Below are positions 63,081 to 64,000 of a stretch of DNA of 64,000 nt, piece by piece. Positions within the stretch are counted from its first letter, which is position 1, and the number at the start of each line of letters is the position of its first letter. A program made the position numbers and the translations under genes. This stretch comes from JAQVEM01 sp964595565. GTDB lineage: Bacteria > Actinomycetota > Humimicrobiia > Humimicrobiales > Humimicrobiaceae. Location of the stretch: positions 53,705-117,704 of the forward strand of contig CAZQQX010000001.1 in the NCBI GenBank assembly GCA_964595565.1, read 5' to 3'. The notes under the pieces are model-generated. The model saw nothing but the letters and a program-made list of their open reading frames with translations. It made no database searches and was not told the origin of the DNA.

Positions 63081-63989
63081 TTAATTTTCATACAGATATA
63101 CAAGCAATCCCTTCTGGGCATACATGCGATTGGCGGCCTGCTGTAAAATAATCGAATTTTTGCTATCAAGGATTTCTGTTTTAATTTCCTGCTCCCTGTG
63201 CGCCGGCAGGCAGTGCATTATTTTTACATCCTTTTTTGCATGTTTAAGTAAATTATAATTTACCTGGTATTTTTTTAGTTCATTAAATTTCAGTTTATCT
63301 TCTCCCTGGCCCATACTTAACCATACATCGGTGTATATAACATCGGCACCCCTGACTGCATCTACGGGGTCATTTATAACCCTAACCCTGCTGCTATTCC
63401 CCTGGCTTGCTGCATATTTAATTATCTCTTCAGGCGGGGAATATTTTTCAGGACACCCGATAGTTATACCAATACCAAGTTTTGAAAATCCTATAATAAG
63501 ACTATTGGTCACATTGTTGCTATCACCAATATAGGTAAATTTAATTTTCTTATTCAACATCCCATTTTCTTTTAAAGTTAATATATCAGCCAGAGCCTGG
63601 CATGGATGGTATATATCAGTAAGTCCGTTTATTACCGGTATGTTCCCATACCTGGCAAAAATTTCTAAAGTTTCCTGCCTGAATGTCCTTATAATTACGC
63701 CATCAATATACAATGAAAAAACCTTTGCTGTATCTTCATAGGACTCCCCCCTGCCCAGTTGCAGTGTTTTTGCATCAAGAACTATGCAATTACCACCGAG
63801 CTGATTTATTCCAGCTTCAAAAGATAACCTGGTCCTGGTAGAATGTTTATCAAACAACAGGGCTATATTCTTTCCTTTTAAAAAATTACTGTATTTTTCC
63901 CCATTTTTCTTAATTTTCTCCGAGAGATTCAGTGTATATTCAATTTCATCTTTAGAATAATCCTTTAGTGTTAAAAAATCTTTCTTCAT
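63081..63989 (-). CDS. argF: Ornithine carbamoyltransferase
   Basis: Forms citrulline from ornithine and carbamoyl phosphate. Carbamoyl-phosphate motif STRTRLSFE (about 50-58), HPCQALADI (about 130-138) and the ornithine-loop HCLPAHR (about 259-265) are intact. Length 302 aa is complete. AGGAG lies before the ATG, at the window edge. Upstream arginine genes may continue beyond the window. Confidence 0.96.
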   Translation of the reverse strand: MKKDFLTLKDYSKDEIEYTLNLSEKIKKNGEKYSNFLKGKNIALLFDKHSTRTRLSFEAGINQLGGNCIVLDAKTLQLGRGESYEDTAKVFSLYIDGVIIRTFRQETLEIFARYGNIPVINGLTDIYHPCQALADILTLKENGMLNKKIKFTYIGDSNNVTNSLIIGFSKLGIGITIGCPEKYSPPEEIIKYAASQGNSSRVRVINDPVDAVRGADVIYTDVWLSMGQGEDKLKFNELKKYQVNYNLLKHAKKDVKIMHCLPAHREQEIKTEILDSKNSIILQQAANRMYAQKGLLVYLYEN

Positions 63990-64000
63990 TCATAACTCCT

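Noticed and set aside
63060..63085. ArgR operator at the argF-argR junction
   Set aside because: Only one half-site (TGAATAAAAAT) is good and it overlaps the argF end; in AT-rich DNA this is too weak to annotate.
1..64000. CRISPR arrays, insertion sequences or prophage
   Set aside because: No regularly spaced repeats, transposase, integrase or phage structural genes were seen on either strand.

Overview
This 64 kb window is an AT-rich bacterial chromosome segment, about one third G+C by eye, densely packed and largely housekeeping. It carries no CRISPR array, prophage or insertion sequence that I can see. The best guess, by inference, is a deep-branching, low-GC, probably anaerobic member of the Actinomycetota. 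Two gene orders support this. The first is an FHA protein, a MerR regulator, a DUF151 nuclease and a second MerR regulator, matching mycobacterial Rv1827 to Rv1830. The second is a LysM division inhibitor, lexA, hflX, dapF, miaA and miaB, matching the Rv2719c to Rv2733c neighbourhood. Bacillota-like traits (SpoVS, RNase Y, a YerB-type lipoprotein, a YneA-like SOS protein, DUF512) are also present, so the phylum is not proven.

Layout, left to right. 1-3.7 kb: a transglutaminase-like protein, then transketolase and transaldolase (non-oxidative pentose phosphate pathway); the transaldolase appears to start at an ATT codon. 3.9-7.3 kb: a membrane PAS/GAF/GGDEF/HD-GYP cyclic-di-GMP protein and a YhfC-like membrane protein. 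7.3-7.5 kb: a minus-strand small RNA candidate with its own promoter and terminator. 7.7-15.9 kb: an operon-like run tyrA-aroA-cmk-plsC-ispH-DUF512-der-gpsA, followed by tRNA-Pro(GGG). 16.1-22.9 kb: FHA (GarA-like), FtsR-like MerR, D,D-carboxypeptidase, YerB-like lipoprotein, hpt, bifunctional nuclease, second MerR, a small nuclease-like protein and cysE. 23.1-26 kb: dut, a LysM SOS division inhibitor, ilvC and lexA, with three SOS boxes. 26-34.8 kb (minus): rny, a GHKL ATPase, spoVS, miaB, miaA, dapF, dapL and hflX. 35.3-39.9 kb: lipB facing a 2-oxoacid dehydrogenase E2 and an E1 alpha-beta fusion.

40-52.3 kb is the accessory region: a polyol or sugar-alcohol utilisation locus. It holds an ABC importer without its ATPase, two FGGY kinases, an SDR, a zinc-type dehydrogenase, one frameshifted gene, a SorC-type regulator and mannitol-1-phosphate dehydrogenase. 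A 97 bp intergenic sequence carrying a promoter and a palindromic operator candidate occurs twice in direct orientation, 94% identical, and brackets a 3.8 kb dehydrogenase-kinase module. Stem-loops sit in three of the junctions of the ABC operon.

52.5-64 kb: a C_GCAxxG_C_C protein, tyrS, a class A penicillin-binding protein with four PASTA repeats, a U32 peptidase, and an argF-argR-argG-argH operon running leftward. The most interesting items are the duplicated control region, the ATT start, the minus-strand RNA, the long rny leader with an intrinsic terminator, the solitary GHKL ATPase next to rny, and the SOS circuit.
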